NCBI GenBank assembly: GCA_900170005.1
Contig: LT827128.1
Coordinates: 1,918,168-1,982,167 of the forward strand
Direction: 5' to 3'
DNA length: 64,000 nt
Origin: Gordonibacter massiliensis (ex Traore et al. 2017)
GTDB taxonomy: Bacteria; Actinomycetota; Coriobacteriia; Coriobacteriales; Eggerthellaceae
The notes under the pieces were generated by a model. That model was not told where the DNA came from and did not search any database. It saw only the letters and a program-made list of their open reading frames with translations. Below are positions 8,625 through 17,772 of the stretch, one piece after another. Both the position numbers and the translations under genes were made by a program. Position 1 is the first letter of the stretch; each line of letters begins with the position of its first letter.

Positions 8625-9775
8625 GATAACCTTCTTCCACCCTCTAAGACCACACGCTCGAGCGCTTTACTTATTTCATTTGAAACGACCTCTGGAGAAT
8701 ATAGTTTTAAAGTTTGGGAGGAGATATTCTCAAAATCATACTTGTCGCGAGAATGTCTCATCTCTTGCATTGCCTTTGCGAGAGCGTCAATGTCATCAAC
8801 GTCGACCAACAACCCAAAATCATCTTTCCAACCTTGCTCTATACCGCCATTGCGCGTTGAGATAACGGGGCGTCCGCAAGCCATTGCCTCTCTATACACA
8901 ATTCCAAAAGTCTCACAACGGCTGGCGAGCACAAAGCAATCACATATGCCATATTCATATAGAGCGGTGTCCGAATCGAGAGCCCCAAGCATTTCGATCT
9001 GATGCTCTCGCCCTAGCTTCTTTATCATTCCTCGCAAAAATACGCCTTCTTCTCCAGCCCCTCCGATACGAAGTCTCACACGTTCGTTGCCGGAAAAGGC
9101 ACTGCAGAACGCTTTGATCAAAACATCGAATCCTTTTATCTTACGAAGCACCCCTAAAGAAAAAAACACGTACTCTTCTTTTTCCCTAGAAGGGATAAAG
9201 TGATAAAAATCTGAGATCATGTCGGGGATTACGCCTATTTGCTTGCCGGAAGGATTCAGCCGATCAAGGGCTCTTTTCAGGCCATCAGACACGCAATAGA
9301 AGGAATCAGCCGCGTTAATCGTGTCGCGAATAATCCGGTCGCAGCCTTTTCGGGTGGTTCCTTGGGCAATCCCGCTGAAATGTTCCATTACAACAACGGG
9401 AAGGCTTCTTTCTTTTCCGAACTCACAAGCCGCATACCCCGCAGGAAAGGCGAAATGAGCATATAGAACATCTGGCATGCACCCGTCTTTGTAGCATGTA
9501 TCAAACAGCGTGCTGATCTGCCTTAGCACTACCTTTGAAGCAATCGTTGGGAAATAGGTTGTTGCCTTTCTGAAACAGCGTGATATGTAGCAGCAAAATC
9601 CATCTTCTTCGGCATAATCAAATGCGGGGCCTTGGGCGATTCCGCCTCTACCTAAAGCGGCCAGCACGGCAACATGATGTCCCTTTTTTGATAAAGCGCG
9701 GCACTGCTCCCTAACGAAAACGCCGTCTATGCTGTCTTCGTATGGATAGGCGGCGGTGATCACGCATATGTTCAT
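8621..9775 (-). CDS. GT4 family glycosyltransferase
   Basis: 384 aa GT-B enzyme. The N-terminal acceptor domain has MNICVITAAYPYEDSIDGVFVREQ and VVVMEHFSGIA; the C-terminal donor domain has FFSLGVLRKIKGFDVLIKAF, RIGGAGEEGVFL and FVLASRCETFGIVYREAMACGRPVI (GT4 ExxxxxxxE). Acts in assembly of the repeat unit on undecaprenyl phosphate. Overlaps wbpA by 4 nt downstream and starts inside the stop of the acetyltransferase gene upstream. AT-rich codon use compared with wbpA, consistent with separate origin of this part of the locus. Confidence 0.9.
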   Translation of the reverse strand: MNICVITAAYPYEDSIDGVFVREQCRALSKKGHHVAVLAALGRGGIAQGPAFDYAEEDGFCCYISRCFRKATTYFPTIASKVVLRQISTLFDTCYKDGCMPDVLYAHFAFPAGYAACEFGKERSLPVVVMEHFSGIAQGTTRKGCDRIIRDTINAADSFYCVSDGLKRALDRLNPSGKQIGVIPDMISDFYHFIPSREKEEYVFFSLGVLRKIKGFDVLIKAFCSAFSGNERVRLRIGGAGEEGVFLRGMIKKLGREHQIEMLGALDSDTALYEYGICDCFVLASRCETFGIVYREAMACGRPVISTRNGGIEQGWKDDFGLLVDVDDIDALAKAMQEMRHSRDKYDFENISSQTLKLYSPEVVSNEISKALERVVLEGGRRLS

Positions 9776-10233
9776 CTAGCGGCACCATGCTCTCTGTTGG
9801 CCTTGACAATAACCCGAGCCGGAACGCCAACTGCAGTTGCTCCAGACGGTATATCCGAAAGGCATACTGCGTTTGCGCCTATTTTCGCCCCATCTCCAAC
9901 ATGGATCGGGCCAATTGTTACAGCGCCAGCGCCAATCGTCACATTCTTGCCGATAATCGCACCTCCGGGCGGATACCCCTCGCCTCGCCCGCCCGCAATC
10001 GTTACGTTCTGGCAGATAATGGTTCCCTCGCCAATCACGGCTTTTTCATGCACAACCACGCCCAATCCATTGTGCATTAAATACGCCGAAGGGCTGAGTT
10101 GCACGGAAGGGGGTATTTGGCAAGAGCATATCGCTCTGTTTAAAGCCGAAAAAACAAGCGACAATCTCTGGAACCCTCTTTTATGCATGCTGTGAGATAT
10201 TCCAAATAGCCTCATAGATAAATTTCTTTTCAC
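9772..10233 (-). CDS. Serine acetyltransferase-like hexapeptide acyltransferase
   Basis: 153 aa, GTG start overlapping the flippase stop (GTGA). Left-handed beta-helix: GLGVVVHEKAVIGEGTIICQNVTIAGG, then GAIIGKNVTIGAGAVTIGPIHVG and GVPARVIVK at the end, the layout of short CysE-like transferases. The long N-terminal helical domain of true biosynthetic CysE is missing, so an O-acetyltransferase acting on the polysaccharide is more likely than cysteine biosynthesis. Located between flippase and glycosyltransferase genes with overlaps on both sides. Confidence 0.8.
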   Translation of the reverse strand: MKRNLSMRLFGISHSMHKRGFQRLSLVFSALNRAICSCQIPPSVQLSPSAYLMHNGLGVVVHEKAVIGEGTIICQNVTIAGGRGEGYPPGGAIIGKNVTIGAGAVTIGPIHVGDGAKIGANAVCLSDIPSGATAVGVPARVIVKANREHGAAR

Positions 10234-11687
10234 CGTTCATCCTTCCCGAACTGACGAATAGCGCTTTTCGCAACGTCGAACAAATAAGGGAGGTCTTTTC
10301 GGAACACGAAGCTGAGAGCAAAAATCAGAATCAATGGGCAAAAGTAACGCAGAACGGAATCGACGAAAACACAATTCAAAGTAGCTCCGGCGAAAAGCAG
10401 CACTATGCTTATAGAGGTTCGATATCTGCTCTCGATGCTGACGTAATACTTATTCCCCAAAAAACTACGCACCACTAAAACAACGACAGATGAAATCGCA
10501 ACGGACAACGCTGCGCCAACCAATCCTAAAAAAGGTACAAGAATGCACGCCAACAGCAAACTTGACACTATCCCGCAAAAGTAATGAATAATGTTCAGGT
10601 AGCTTTTTTCGGAAATATTTATTCCAATTCCAGTTGCTTCAGCAATGGTCGAACAAATTGGAGCCAGGAGCAAAAAAGGCATGAAAACCTTTCCGGCTTG
10701 ATAAGATTCACCTACAAGAAGATACAGAAGATCTTGGCACATGATAAGCACGAGTCCTGCGGTGACCAGAACATATACCAAGATGTTCTGAACTTTCTTT
10801 ATGATTTCGCTTTTGTCTTCGTAGTTTTTATAGACAAAGGGAACCCAAAATGTATTGAAGCCCGACTGGACAAGGGCCATGGCGCCGGCAATGCTCATCG
10901 CACTTGAGTAAATGCCAACCGAAGAATAGCCAATTATTCCCTGAATGACAAAAATCGGAATGGAAGCGTTTGCCCAAGATAAAAGCGATGTAGGCATCAA
11001 TGGCAAACCGAATCGCAAAACCATTTTCGAATCTCTGGATAATGGCTCGACCAATCTTATCCGATATTTGTATCGCGACATTATCATGCCCAAAAAAACT
11101 GCCGCGATTATGATGTAGGCGATGGCCATGGATGCAATGGCCGCTCCAAAATCTGGCCTCCAAATACCTACCAAACTATATGCAAGTTTATTGGCAAACG
11201 ACATGCATATCAGCAAAACAGAATATGAAAGAACGCGGTAGCTCATTCTCTGTATCAGACTGACATACCTGCATACAATTTGCGAGAAAACATATATGAC
11301 CAGAAAAACAATGACAGCAAACGACTCTACGCCGCCTATATACTCAGAAATTGATCTCCACCCTATAAGGGAGATCGCTGCAATAACGAAAAACGCGTAA
11401 AGTGACAAAGAGAAGCAAACATTGAGCAGTCGATTTGGCCATTCTGGGCCTTTTTTTTCGTTATAGTATCTACAAAAAGACTGGTCGACACCCAAATAGC
11501 CAACATAGGTCAGGACGGTGCCAACGGTGATAAACAAATTAATTTTCCCCAGGTCAGAGGGAACGAATAAGCGAGTATTCACAACAGTCGCAAGCAGCGT
11601 AATTACAAGACCGACGTAGGAACTAGCAGAAAAGCCCAGCAGGTTTTTTATAAATGAAACGGCGCCTTGGTGCTTTTGTTCGCTCAC
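10230..11687 (-). CDS. Wzx-like oligosaccharide flippase
   Basis: 485 aa integral membrane protein of the MATE/polysaccharide transport (MOP) superfamily; about 12-14 hydrophobic segments can be counted. The N-terminus GFSASSYVGLVITLLATVVNTRLF and the GLPLMPTSLLSWANASIPIFVI segment in the middle are typical of Wzx-type proteins. It should move the lipid-linked repeat unit across the cytoplasmic membrane. GTG start shares one base with the stop of the polymerase gene, so both are coupled. No gene symbol is given because Wzx members diverge strongly. Confidence 0.85.
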   Translation of the reverse strand: MSEQKHQGAVSFIKNLLGFSASSYVGLVITLLATVVNTRLFVPSDLGKINLFITVGTVLTYVGYLGVDQSFCRYYNEKKGPEWPNRLLNVCFSLSLYAFFVIAAISLIGWRSISEYIGGVESFAVIVFLVIYVFSQIVCRYVSLIQRMSYRVLSYSVLLICMSFANKLAYSLVGIWRPDFGAAIASMAIAYIIIAAVFLGMIMSRYKYRIRLVEPLSRDSKMVLRFGLPLMPTSLLSWANASIPIFVIQGIIGYSSVGIYSSAMSIAGAMALVQSGFNTFWVPFVYKNYEDKSEIIKKVQNILVYVLVTAGLVLIMCQDLLYLLVGESYQAGKVFMPFLLLAPICSTIAEATGIGINISEKSYLNIIHYFCGIVSSLLLACILVPFLGLVGAALSVAISSVVVLVVRSFLGNKYYVSIESRYRTSISIVLLFAGATLNCVFVDSVLRYFCPLILIFALSFVFRKDLPYLFDVAKSAIRQFGKDER

Positions 11688-12913
11688 TAGCAGCTCTTTT
11701 TTTCTCTCGCTAAAGCAAATTCGTCCTTCTTGTCGCGTAAATTAGCTTGCCGATATAAATAGCAGAACAAGATCGCAAGAATGACCCAGACGCAATGTAT
11801 GCGCAGCATACTACTGGAGCAAAAACTAACCATTACGAAAAAAACGGGGAAGACCGTGCACAATACACGGTTCATTAAGCTGCCCTTTCCTTTAAAAGCT
11901 GAAAAGAACGCGGACAGAAGGGGGATCAGGGTAGCAAAAACAACAATGCCGTAATCGGACAACAGCTCGAATATGGAGCAGTGCGGACTGTACCCCATAA
12001 TCCTTTGAGTCGCACCGGGTCCATTTCCTATTAAAAACCCAGGATCCACCGACAAGGAGAGCGTCTCGAGTATCCTATCAACTCGAAACGAGTCGTCGAT
12101 AACTGTCGTCGATAGACTTTCGCCGCTCATGGACACAAGCATTGAGTAAATCGGGTCAAAAAGCAATCCGACAGCTATGGCCAATAATCCCATAGTGCAG
12201 AATAATATTACCTTATATGTTCTTTTTGAATTGCGATCCCCAACTTTTGAATACAAACCCAATGCTAAAAATAGCAACATTGAGACCACGAGGGATATAT
12301 CACAAAGACGAGAGCCAATCTGGAACACAAGCGCCACTAACGCAAAAGCTACCAGATATTTAATCCTTGATTGTACGATTAAAAGCGACGCGGGGATCAT
12401 AAGGCAAAGCAATGTCGCGTTATCGTTCACGTTAACTTGAAAACCAGCCGTCAAATTACCAAACATCCTTTGATATCGTTCATCGAAGTTCGCATAATGG
12501 GTACCGCTATAGATTTCGAAAACGCATGCTACGATCGTAATGAGGATGCAGATAAGCAAAGCCTTCGAGTATAAAGATAAGGTGTCTTTCTTTTTCATTG
12601 CAGTACAAACAATAAGATAGATAAACAGCGCGTTCGCGCAAGAAGATATGAATACCGTCGTATTGCTATTCTCGAAATGTAAAACAAAGCCAAATATTGC
12701 AAAGAAAAGCCAGGCTAACGCAAAATAATGCGCTGGTGAATCCGGCTTACGTCCAAATATACTTTTTGCTTCAAAAACGACAGAAGCTACAAGAAACGCC
12801 AAATAAATAGGAACAACTCCGGCGATTTTATAAATATCCCCAAAAGCAACGCTGACAATTGCGAAAGCAATCATCAGTTCGCCAACTGTATATTTTTCCA
12901 AGAAGGAACGCAT
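11687..12913 (-). CDS. O-antigen/capsule polymerase-like membrane protein (Wzy-like)
   Basis: 408 aa with about ten to twelve hydrophobic segments and one larger outside loop (roughly residues 235-310) containing SLSTTVIDDSFRVDRILETL and GFLIGNGPGATQRIMGYSPHC. Multi-TM topology with a large periplasmic/extracytoplasmic loop next to a flippase gene is the standard sign of a Wzy polymerase or O-antigen ligase family protein. It would join repeat units outside the membrane. Sequence is AT-rich compared with flanking housekeeping genes. Ligase versus polymerase cannot be decided from sequence alone. Confidence 0.75.
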   Translation of the reverse strand: MRSFLEKYTVGELMIAFAIVSVAFGDIYKIAGVVPIYLAFLVASVVFEAKSIFGRKPDSPAHYFALAWLFFAIFGFVLHFENSNTTVFISSCANALFIYLIVCTAMKKKDTLSLYSKALLICILITIVACVFEIYSGTHYANFDERYQRMFGNLTAGFQVNVNDNATLLCLMIPASLLIVQSRIKYLVAFALVALVFQIGSRLCDISLVVSMLLFLALGLYSKVGDRNSKRTYKVILFCTMGLLAIAVGLLFDPIYSMLVSMSGESLSTTVIDDSFRVDRILETLSLSVDPGFLIGNGPGATQRIMGYSPHCSIFELLSDYGIVVFATLIPLLSAFFSAFKGKGSLMNRVLCTVFPVFFVMVSFCSSSMLRIHCVWVILAILFCYLYRQANLRDKKDEFALAREKKSC

Positions 12914-12915
12914 GC

Positions 12916-14058
12916 CTAATTCATAACAAGTTTGTCGATAATGGCTTGATAATGCGAGGATGCTTTCTCTATTGAAAAATTATCAAGAGCGAACTGCTTG
13001 GCACTAGCCTCGATATAATCCCATCGTGAAGCATCGAAACTAATGCAGTCAAAAAGGGCCTCCGACAATTGCTTAACATCCAAATCAACCAAACATCCGA
13101 ATTGCGGCTTTACGATTGCGCTAGTATTACCAACATTTGTCGCAATGCAATAACAACCAGAAGCTATTGCCTCCAGCAGGGCTTGAGAGGGGTAGTTCTC
13201 TTCCGACTGCAAAGAACAAAACACTCGTGCAAATGGAGCAATTTCATCCATTTTCCTAAGACCACTGAGCTGGACAATATCTGAACAATGCGCTTCGGCG
13301 ATCATTTGTCCAAGCACTTTATTTTGCTCACCAAGCCCACAGATCAAAGCGCGATAACCATGTTCTCTTAATGATGCTTGAATTTCTATTACAGCTTTTA
13401 CAAAAGTGATTGGGTTTTTTTCAGGTACTAGCCTTCCGGCAAAATATATTATTCTTTCTTTTTTTCTCTTTATTAAGTAATCAGACATCATAGGCAAAGT
13501 ACAAGGCGTAACCGAAACTTGCTTTTTTGGGAATCGACGACCTAAGATATCTTTCGTATCCGGATACAGGGTATCTAAGTGATTTGAAAGGAGCACGTTT
13601 ATCAGCATAGGGATCTCATGCCATTTTTTCTTGAAAGTCCAACTCGCGTATGGGACAGTAACAAACATCATGAGTCTTTTACTTCGTGCAATACACGAAG
13701 CGATTATTCCGTCTTTGGTAAGCATCATGCAGTCATCAAAGCAAACTACATCAAAGCGTTCTCTAATCAAATAATTCATCAAAGCGAAATGACTGCCAAC
13801 ATATTTCACCATATCCCAACTTGTGAGATATTTCTCTAAAAAGCCTTTCATTTCCTGTTCTGGGTTATATCCTCTTATGACAACTTTTATGTCATATCGC
13901 TCTCGATCCATTCTTGAAAAGATACTGCATAGCCTGTGTTCCGCTCCCCCTACCCCCTGCCATGGATGTCTTTTCTTTCCTAAGGGAAGATATAATGCAA
14001 CACGAATTTTTCTCGATTTTTTCTCAGCTATTTGGCTATCTTTCATAGGCTCTTTCAT
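12916..14058 (-). CDS. GT4 family glycosyltransferase
   Basis: 380 aa if begun at ATG 14058; a TTG at 14070 (with AAAGG ten nt upstream) and an ATG at 14046 are alternatives. GT-B fold: RVALYLPLGKKRHPWQGVGGAEHRL contains the GGAE acceptor loop, and the donor domain has IYFAGRLVPEKNPITFVKAV, ALICGLGEQNKVLGQ and SEENYPSQALLEAIASGCYCIA. Adds a sugar to the growing repeat unit. It lies 2 nt upstream of the polymerase gene and 159 nt downstream of the initiating transferase; this is the largest gap in the locus. The start choice is uncertain. Confidence 0.85.
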   Translation of the reverse strand: MKEPMKDSQIAEKKSRKIRVALYLPLGKKRHPWQGVGGAEHRLCSIFSRMDRERYDIKVVIRGYNPEQEMKGFLEKYLTSWDMVKYVGSHFALMNYLIRERFDVVCFDDCMMLTKDGIIASCIARSKRLMMFVTVPYASWTFKKKWHEIPMLINVLLSNHLDTLYPDTKDILGRRFPKKQVSVTPCTLPMMSDYLIKRKKERIIYFAGRLVPEKNPITFVKAVIEIQASLREHGYRALICGLGEQNKVLGQMIAEAHCSDIVQLSGLRKMDEIAPFARVFCSLQSEENYPSQALLEAIASGCYCIATNVGNTSAIVKPQFGCLVDLDVKQLSEALFDCISFDASRWDYIEASAKQFALDNFSIEKASSHYQAIIDKLVMN

Positions 14059-14229
14059 CGTTACGACCAAATTATGGTGGCCTTTGATATCTTAAGCTAT
14101 GCTTCTAAAAGTACCGGATAGTAGATAACGATAGGTGCTCAACTTCATGCGCAACAGTAAATCGACTTTAGATGTGGTTTTGCGTCAGGTCATAAACGCA
14201 CCGCAGTAGCCTAACGCCAGAACGGATTA

Positions 14230-14874
14230 TCATCGTGCGCCCCGCCCCGTGAACACAATGACCGCCGTTTTTGCCATGATCCTCGCGTCCAGCAGCAGGC
14301 CCCGGTTCTCGATGTACTCCAAGTCGTACATGACCTTGTTCCTCGGCAGCAGCTCGTAGCCGCCGGTCACCTGGGCGAGGCCGGAGATGCCCGGCCGCAC
14401 GAGGGTCCTCTGGTCGAAGCCGACTATGCGCTTCTCGAACTCCCCGGCGAAGGCGGGGCGCTCGGGGCGGGGGCCGATCAGTGACATGTCGCCCTTGACG
14501 ACGTTCCAGAACTGGGGCAGCTCGTCGAGGCGGGTGCGGCGCATGAGACGGCCGAAGGGCGTGACGCGCGGGTCGTCGCCGGCGGCCCAGCGGGCGCCGT
14601 TGGCCTCGGCGTCCAAGTACATGCTGCGGAACTTGTACATCTCGAACACGCGGCCGCCCCTCCCCACCCGGCGCTGGGCGTAGACGGCGGGGCCGGGCGA
14701 GTCAAGCCGCACCTTGCAGGCGACGACGGCCATGGGGATCGCGAGCAGGACCAGCGCGGCCGAGCTGGCGACGAGGTCGAAGGCGCGTTTCGCGAAGTCG
14801 TAGAGGGGCTTGCGCGCGAGCTCCACCCTCGGCAGGACGACCACCTCGTCGCCGGGCATGAGCTCCTCGAGCAC
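14230..14874 (-). CDS. Initiating undecaprenyl-phosphate sugar phosphotransferase (bacterial sugar transferase)
   Basis: At least 214 aa (GTG 14874). One TM helix (ASSAALVLLAIPMAVVACKV) is followed by the catalytic domain: PGPAVYAQRRVGRGG, MYKFRSM, RRTRLDELPQFWNVVKGDMSLIGPRPE and RPGISGLAQVTGGYE, the core of the WcaJ/PglC/EpsL group. It transfers a sugar-1-phosphate to undecaprenyl phosphate, the first step of repeat-unit assembly. The coding frame continues upstream without a stop, with high third-position GC, to about 15,003 (an acidic Ala/Glu-rich stretch), but no good start exists there and GTG 14874 has no well-spaced ribosome site. The true 5' end is therefore unresolved; it may be truncated. 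Confidence 0.8.
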   Translation of the reverse strand: MLEELMPGDEVVVLPRVELARKPLYDFAKRAFDLVASSAALVLLAIPMAVVACKVRLDSPGPAVYAQRRVGRGGRVFEMYKFRSMYLDAEANGARWAAGDDPRVTPFGRLMRRTRLDELPQFWNVVKGDMSLIGPRPERPAFAGEFEKRIVGFDQRTLVRPGISGLAQVTGGYELLPRNKVMYDLEYIENRGLLLDARIMAKTAVIVFTGRGAR

Positions 14875-15012
14875 CTCCCGGGGGATGTCGGCGGGCTTTA
14901 TGCCGGGGGTGTACTGCGCCTCCTCGAGGATTTCGGCGGCCTCCTCGGCCGCGTCCTCTGAGTCGATCGCCCCGGCGACCGCCGACTTCCCGACCCCGTC
15001 GGTCAGATTTCC

Positions 15013-15026
15013 ATAACCCGGGTTAT
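15013..15026. promoter_or_regulatory. 14-bp perfect palindrome at the 5' boundary of the polysaccharide locus
   Basis: ATAACCCGGGTTAT is its own reverse complement. It sits exactly where GC-rich coding sequence of the sugar transferase frame gives way to AT-rich non-coding DNA. It could be an operator for the polysaccharide operon, a recombination site or a chance palindrome. Nothing in sequence identifies the binding protein. Confidence 0.35.
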
Positions 15027-15143
15027 CAATAAAAGATGGGGTCCGGCATGAGAAAAGGAGCGAAATCCCAGTTCAGTGGGATGGCTGCAAAACGTAAAGA
15101 CTATAGCGTCATTCGTTAAACCAGGGTTCCTAATTTGAATAAA

Positions 15144-15209
15144 GCTGTATCAATGATCCGGTGCAATACAGCTCTGCAGGAATCACGGGGTCATAGTGAC
15201 CCCGTGATT
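15144..15209. promoter_or_regulatory. Two consecutive hairpins in the AT-rich leader between the phosphatase gene and the polysaccharide locus
   Basis: The first is GCTGTAT (15144-15150) pairing with ATACAGC (15166-15172). The second, at 15181-15209, is a perfect 13-bp stem (AATCACGGGGTCA and its complement) around a TAG loop. The second could end minus-strand transcription coming from ispG-proS-phosphatase, although no T run follows on that strand; on the plus strand CCGTTTGTTT follows. It could also be leader RNA structure for the polysaccharide operon. The remaining 15,027-15,295 is AT-rich and contains no gene that I can see. Confidence 0.4.
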
Positions 15210-15295
15210 CCGTTTGTTTAAAACTTATTATTACATCAATTAATATTATATATTTTTATATATAACTAATCTGAGCATATAATCCGCTGCAGCCC

Positions 15296-16015
15296 CTAAG
15301 CCTCTCCAAGCAACTTCGGCAGCTCGTCTATGGTTCGGCAAGCGTAATCAGGGCTTTCGGCCTCCAGCGCTGCCTCTGGGAACATGCCCCATAGCGCCGC
15401 CACGGTCGTGCAGCCGGCACCGTTTCCGGCTTTGATGTCGAAGGGGCTGTCGCCGACGTAGACGCATTCCTTGGGTCGCAGGCCGAGCAGATCGCAACCG
15501 TGAACCACCGGGCCGGGATCGGGCTTGTAGGCGGGCCAGTCATCGGAGCCTATGAGGAAGTCGAAACCAGCGTCCAACCCAAACACGGACAGGCCGCGCA
15601 GGGCCGCCTCGTGACGCTTCGAAGTCACCACGCCGAGGGCCAGTCCCCTGCCCCGCAACTCGGCAAGCGCATCGGCAACACCGGGGAAGATGCCGACAAG
15701 GTCGTCGTGAACCCGCTCGTTGTACGCGCGATAGGTGCCGAGCAGCTCATCATGCACAACCTGGTCATCCGTGAAATCCCACATCTGGACGGTAAGGGGC
15801 TGGCCCACCTTCGCCATGAGCCGCTCGTCGGGGATGCTCTTTCCCAACACCGTTTCCACCGCGTGCCGAAACGACACCAAGATCAGGCGCTCGGTGTCGA
15901 GCAGGGTGCCGTCCAAGTCGAAAAGCACTCCGCGCACGCCGGCAAGCGCCGCCCCGGGACATGCCGAAAGCGGCGCGGCCCCGGAAGCCGCGCCGCCGGA
16001 AAACCCGTCGCTCAT
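15296..16015 (-). CDS. HAD family hydrolase (phosphoglycolate phosphatase/PpaX-like)
   Basis: 239 aa from ATG 16015, which overlaps the proS stop by 4 nt (ATGA). HAD subfamily IA: motif I GVLFDLDGTLLDTE near residue 35, motif II VVTSK, motif III Lys in WPAYKPDPGP, and motif IV YVGDSPFDIKAG. The cap domain is alpha-helical. Hydrolyses a small phosphate ester; phosphoglycolate or pyrophosphate are family options, and the substrate cannot be chosen from sequence. The N-terminal 25 residues are Gly/Ala/Ser-rich and poorly conserved. Last gene of an ispG-proS-phosphatase unit. Confidence 0.85.
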   Translation of the reverse strand: MSDGFSGGAASGAAPLSACPGAALAGVRGVLFDLDGTLLDTERLILVSFRHAVETVLGKSIPDERLMAKVGQPLTVQMWDFTDDQVVHDELLGTYRAYNERVHDDLVGIFPGVADALAELRGRGLALGVVTSKRHEAALRGLSVFGLDAGFDFLIGSDDWPAYKPDPGPVVHGCDLLGLRPKECVYVGDSPFDIKAGNGAGCTTVAALWGMFPEAALEAESPDYACRTIDELPKLLGEA

Positions 16016-17772
16016 CGGGCGAACAGCTCGCCGAACAGGTCGGCCTCGGAGCCCCACACCTTCGTGTTGCGCTGCGTGAACGCGATGGCCTCGGTGAGCG
16101 CCGTAAGCGAGATGTCGCGTCGCGCCCCCGTCTTGCGATGCTTGATCTCAACCTTGCCTTCGGCCAGCCCGCGCTTGCCCACCACGACCTGCAAGGGCCA
16201 ACCCACCAGGTCGGCGTCGGCGAACTTCACGCCGGCGCGCTCGCTGCGGTCGTCGATGACAATCTCCAAGCCGAGCTTGGCCAAGTCGACGGCCAGCTTC
16301 TCGGCCGCCGGCTGCACCTCGTCGTCGCCCACGGTGAGCGGCAGCACGCATACGTGCGCCGGTGCCACCGAGAAGGGCCACGCGATGCCGTTCTCGTCGT
16401 TGTGCTGCTCCACGATGGCAGCCATGGAGCGCGAGATGCCCACGCCGTAGCAGCCCATGAGGAACGGCTGCTCGCTGCCGTCCTCCGCCATGAACGTCGC
16501 GCCCATGGACTTCGAGTACTTGTCGCCCAACTGGAAAACCTGCGACACCTCGATGCCGCGCGCGCCCTCGAGCGGCAGCCCGCACTTCGGGCAGCTGTCG
16601 CCGGGCTTTACGATGCAGAGGTCGGCCCACTCGTCCACCTTGAAGTCGACGCCCAGCTGCGCACCCACGTAGTGGTAGCCGTCCTCGTTCGCGCCCACGA
16701 CCCACTTCGGCACGGCCTGCAGGCTGCGCGCCGCGATGACGTGCGCGCTCTCGGGCAGGCCGACCGGGCCCATGGAACCCTTGTGCAGGCCGAACGCCTC
16801 CATGTCCTCGTCGGTAAGCAGCGTGAAGCCGCCGGCAGCGCGTTCCGCCTTCAACTCGTTGAGCTCGTGGTCACCGGGAATGAACATGACCACGAGGTCG
16901 CCCGCGTCGTTCTTGCCCGACAGCGCCTTCACCGTGGACGATTCGGGAATGTCCAAAAACGCCGCCAGCTCGGCGATGGTGTGCACGTCCGGCGTGGCCA
17001 CCTTCTCCATGGCCGGCACGTCGTAGACGGTCGGACGCGCCAGGCAGTCGCCCGCCTCGGCGTTGGCCGCCCAGCCGCACGTGCAGTGCACGAGCTCGGC
17101 CTCGCCCGCGTCGGCGAGCGCCATGAACTCGCAGGTGACGCTGCCGCCGATCTGACCGGAATCGGCTTCGACGGGACGGTAGTCCATATCCATGCGATCG
17201 CAGATGCGCCCGTACGCCTCGCTCATCTCGTCGTAGGTCTTCTGCAGCGACTCCTGACTCGCGTGGAAGCTGTAGGCGTCCTTCATGATGAACTCGCGGC
17301 TGCGCAAAAGGCCGAAGCGCGGACGGATCTCGTCGCGGAACTTCACCTGGATCTGGTAGAGCGAAAGCGGCAGCTCCTTGTACGAGCGCAGCTCGTTGCG
17401 CACGAGCGCGGTGATGAGCTCCTCGTGGGTGGGCCCGAGGCAGAACTCGCGATCATGGCGGTCGACCAGGCGCATGAGCTCCGGACCGTAGTCGTCCCAG
17501 CGGCCGCTCTCGTGCCACAGCTCGCCCGGCTGCAGCGCCGGCATCATGATCTCCTGCGCGCCGATGGCGTCCATTTCCTCGCGCACGATGCGCTCCACCT
17601 TGGCCAGCACGCGCTTGCCCAGCGGCAGGAACGTGTACACGCCCGAAGCCGTCTTGCGGATCATGCCGGCGCGCAGCAGCAGCTTGTGGCTGGCGATCTC
17701 CGCGTCGGTGGGGTCCTCCTTGAGCGTGGGCACGTACAGCTCGCTCATGCGCATGATATTCGCGTTCGTCAT
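16012..17772 (-). CDS. proS: Prolyl-tRNA synthetase
   Basis: 586 aa, the length of the bacterial (ProS type 1) enzyme. Class II motifs: motif 1 around MMPALQPGELWHESGRW, motif 2 FRDEIRPRFGLLRSREFIMKDAYSF, and motif 3 GCYGVGISRSMAA. Between motifs 2 and 3 lies the YbaK-like editing insertion (FLDIPESSTVKALSGK, VMFIPGDHELNELK). The C-terminal anticodon domain begins at APAHVCVLPL. Charges tRNA-Pro. The start at 17772 overlaps the ispG stop by 4 nt. A separate YbaK protein is encoded at 51,256-51,723. Confidence 0.97.
   Translation of the reverse strand: MTNANIMRMSELYVPTLKEDPTDAEIASHKLLLRAGMIRKTASGVYTFLPLGKRVLAKVERIVREEMDAIGAQEIMMPALQPGELWHESGRWDDYGPELMRLVDRHDREFCLGPTHEELITALVRNELRSYKELPLSLYQIQVKFRDEIRPRFGLLRSREFIMKDAYSFHASQESLQKTYDEMSEAYGRICDRMDMDYRPVEADSGQIGGSVTCEFMALADAGEAELVHCTCGWAANAEAGDCLARPTVYDVPAMEKVATPDVHTIAELAAFLDIPESSTVKALSGKNDAGDLVVMFIPGDHELNELKAERAAGGFTLLTDEDMEAFGLHKGSMGPVGLPESAHVIAARSLQAVPKWVVGANEDGYHYVGAQLGVDFKVDEWADLCIVKPGDSCPKCGLPLEGARGIEVSQVFQLGDKYSKSMGATFMAEDGSEQPFLMGCYGVGISRSMAAIVEQHNDENGIAWPFSVAPAHVCVLPLTVGDDEVQPAAEKLAVDLAKLGLEIVIDDRSERAGVKFADADLVGWPLQVVVGKRGLAEGKVEIKHRKTGARRDISLTALTEAIAFTQRNTKVWGSEADLFGELFAR

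Noticed and set aside
9772-10233. Cysteine biosynthesis serine acetyltransferase cysE
   Set aside because: Lacks the N-terminal helical domain and sits inside the polysaccharide operon.
15181-15209. Hairpin as a sure terminator of the ispG-proS-phosphatase unit
   Set aside because: The stem is perfect, but no T run follows on the minus strand, so it is listed as leader/terminator of uncertain role.
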